Shown here: piece by piece, positions 62,992 through 64,000 of the stretch
How the letters are laid out: each line of letters opens with the position of its first letter
Position numbering within the stretch: position 1 is the first letter of the stretch
From: Lentimicrobiaceae bacterium
GTDB taxonomy: Bacteria > Bacteroidota > Bacteroidia > Bacteroidales > JALOCA01
Length of the DNA stretch: 64,000 nt
Assembly: GCA_023227965.1 (NCBI GenBank)
Contig: JALOCA010000003.1
Location: 1 to 64,000 of the forward strand
Direction of reading: 5' to 3'
The notes under the pieces: model-generated
Told to the model about the DNA's origin: nothing
The model's database searches: none
Seen by the model: only the letters and a program-made list of their open reading frames with translations
Translations under genes and position numbers: made by a program

Positions 62992-63879
62992 ATGCCAAGC
63001 CTGAAAGAAGTAAGATTACGGATTGCTTCGGTAAAAACTACCCAGCAGATTACCAGTGCCATGAAAATGGTTTCGGCATCCAAGTTGCGAAGGGCACAAA
63101 ATGCCATTCTTACCCTACGACCGTATGCTAATAAAATCAACGAAATTCTGCAAAATTTAACAGCAGCTTCGGGCAATAGTGGCGATAATCTTTTCTTTAA
63201 TTCCCGTTACCCCGAAAAAGTATTATTGGTGGTTATAGCTTCCAACAGAGGTATGTGCGGAGCTTTTAACGCTTCAATCATAAAAACCGCAATACAATAC
63301 ATTAACGAAAATTATCCCGGGCAGCAAAATAAAGGCAATGTGTCGCTGCTGTGTATAGGTAAAAAAGCCACCGATTTCTTTAAAAAAAGAAATTATAATA
63401 TCTTAGCTATTCACGACCATTTATTCGACCAGCTCACCTTTGATAACACCACGGATGTAGCCCGGCAATTGATGCAATTTTTTGTTTCGCGACAGTTTGA
63501 CAAAATTGAATTGGTTTACAACCAGTTTAAAAATCCTGCAGTACAAAAACTTATTGTTGAGCAGTACCTTCCGTTTAAACCGGCTGAGCCTGCCCCATCG
63601 GCTTTTACCGCAAAAAATGATTATATTTTTGAACCGGATGAAAAAACAATTACCGACGAGCTAATTCCCAAATCGCTTACGATTCAATTTTATAAAGCAC
63701 TGCTCGACTCTTTTGCTTCGGAGCATGGGGCAAGAATGACAGCCATGCACAAAGCTACCGATAACGCTCAGGAAATCATTAAAAAACTCACCATTATGTA
63801 CAATAAAGCCCGACAGGCAACAATTACAAATGAAATTCTTGAAATTGTGAGCGGGGCAAATGCGCTCAAGCAAAGCTAA
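62992..63879 (+). CDS. atpG: ATP synthase F1 subunit gamma
   Basis: A 295-residue rotor subunit. The N-terminal helix reads LKEVRLRIASVKTTQQITSAM and the C-terminal helix (MTAMHKATDNAQEII, then ARQATITNEILEIVSGANAL) forms the coiled coil inside the alpha-beta ring. atpD and atpC do not follow within the remaining 120 bases, which hold no gene start that I can identify. Confidence 0.97.
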   Translation: MPSLKEVRLRIASVKTTQQITSAMKMVSASKLRRAQNAILTLRPYANKINEILQNLTAASGNSGDNLFFNSRYPEKVLLVVIASNRGMCGAFNASIIKTAIQYINENYPGQQNKGNVSLLCIGKKATDFFKKRNYNILAIHDHLFDQLTFDNTTDVARQLMQFFVSRQFDKIELVYNQFKNPAVQKLIVEQYLPFKPAEPAPSAFTAKNDYIFEPDEKTITDELIPKSLTIQFYKALLDSFASEHGARMTAMHKATDNAQEIIKKLTIMYNKARQATITNEILEIVSGANALKQS

Positions 63880-64000
63880 ACAGGATAAATAATCATCTTA
63901 TTATCAACAGAAAATGTTTTTTGTTGAATTTACATAAACTATATCTGCACCTCGTTGTTATTAATAAGTGTTAAAGATTTTTCATCTGAAAAGATGAATT

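Noticed and set aside
63901..63909. TTATCAACA as a DnaA box and part of oriC
   Set aside because: It is a single imperfect copy with no cluster of boxes in view.

Overview
The window is an AT-rich piece of a Bacteroidetes chromosome, most likely an uncultured or poorly studied Bacteroidales-type organism. Five proteins have signal peptides and C-terminal type IX secretion (T9SS) sorting domains. There are also GldE, DUF4270 and DUF4175 proteins, a PorT-like barrel, the short 29-residue COX24-like ribosomal protein next to HU and Rne/Rng, and promoters with the phylum's TAnnTTTG -7 box. Nearly everything is chromosomal backbone. I see no prophage, integrase, intact insertion sequence, CRISPR array or toxin-antitoxin cassette.

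Layout. 1-117 is the tail of a gene cut by the window edge. 426-10759 (minus) holds a very large NtrY-like sensor kinase, a methyltransferase, mnmG, ybeY and a DUF4175 coiled-coil membrane protein. Two parS-like sites flank mnmG, which suggests that this part lies near the replication origin. 10848-14367 (plus) has a secreted M1 peptidase and gltX. 14500-19273 (minus) has two unrecognised proteins, a MORN-repeat protein and nadA, with a decayed 20-bp tandem repeat between the second and third. 19779-24530 has rpiB, a lone lutB-like gene, a fructosamine-kinase homologue, an ECF sigma factor with a membrane partner, a DUF6249 protein and a 2'-5' RNA ligase. tRNA-Ala(GGC) is at 24686-24759.

24987-30481 (minus) carries cysteate synthase, glmS, a DUF4270 lipoprotein and a short glycogen-synthase-like protein. 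30796-34032 is a 1078-residue oxidoreductase that joins domains usually split over three subunits. 34087-36848 is the yceD-rpmF-plsX-fabH operon (ribosome and fatty-acid/phospholipid start-up). 37063-45517 has a PorT-like protein, ubiX, gldE, ssb, mutY (broken by an in-frame TGA), HU, the COX24-like peptide, rng, trpS and two membrane proteins.

45681-58151 (minus) is a secretion-rich block: a BNR-repeat protein, a gingipain-type C25 protease and an Omp28-like thioredoxin-fold protein in tandem, then a rhamnulose-1-phosphate aldolase and another T9SS cargo. tadA and the atpBEFHAG operon (F-type ATP synthase without beta and epsilon genes in view) close the window.

The points most worth following are the paired parS sites around mnmG, the mutY nonsense codon, the one-chain HcnABC-like dehydrogenase, cysteate synthase with a palindrome at its start (sulfonolipid route), the perfect 19-bp palindrome before glmS, the long module shared by adjacent T9SS proteins, and the decayed tandem repeat at 16484-16712. 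I did not find a clearly new multi-gene defence or mobile system.
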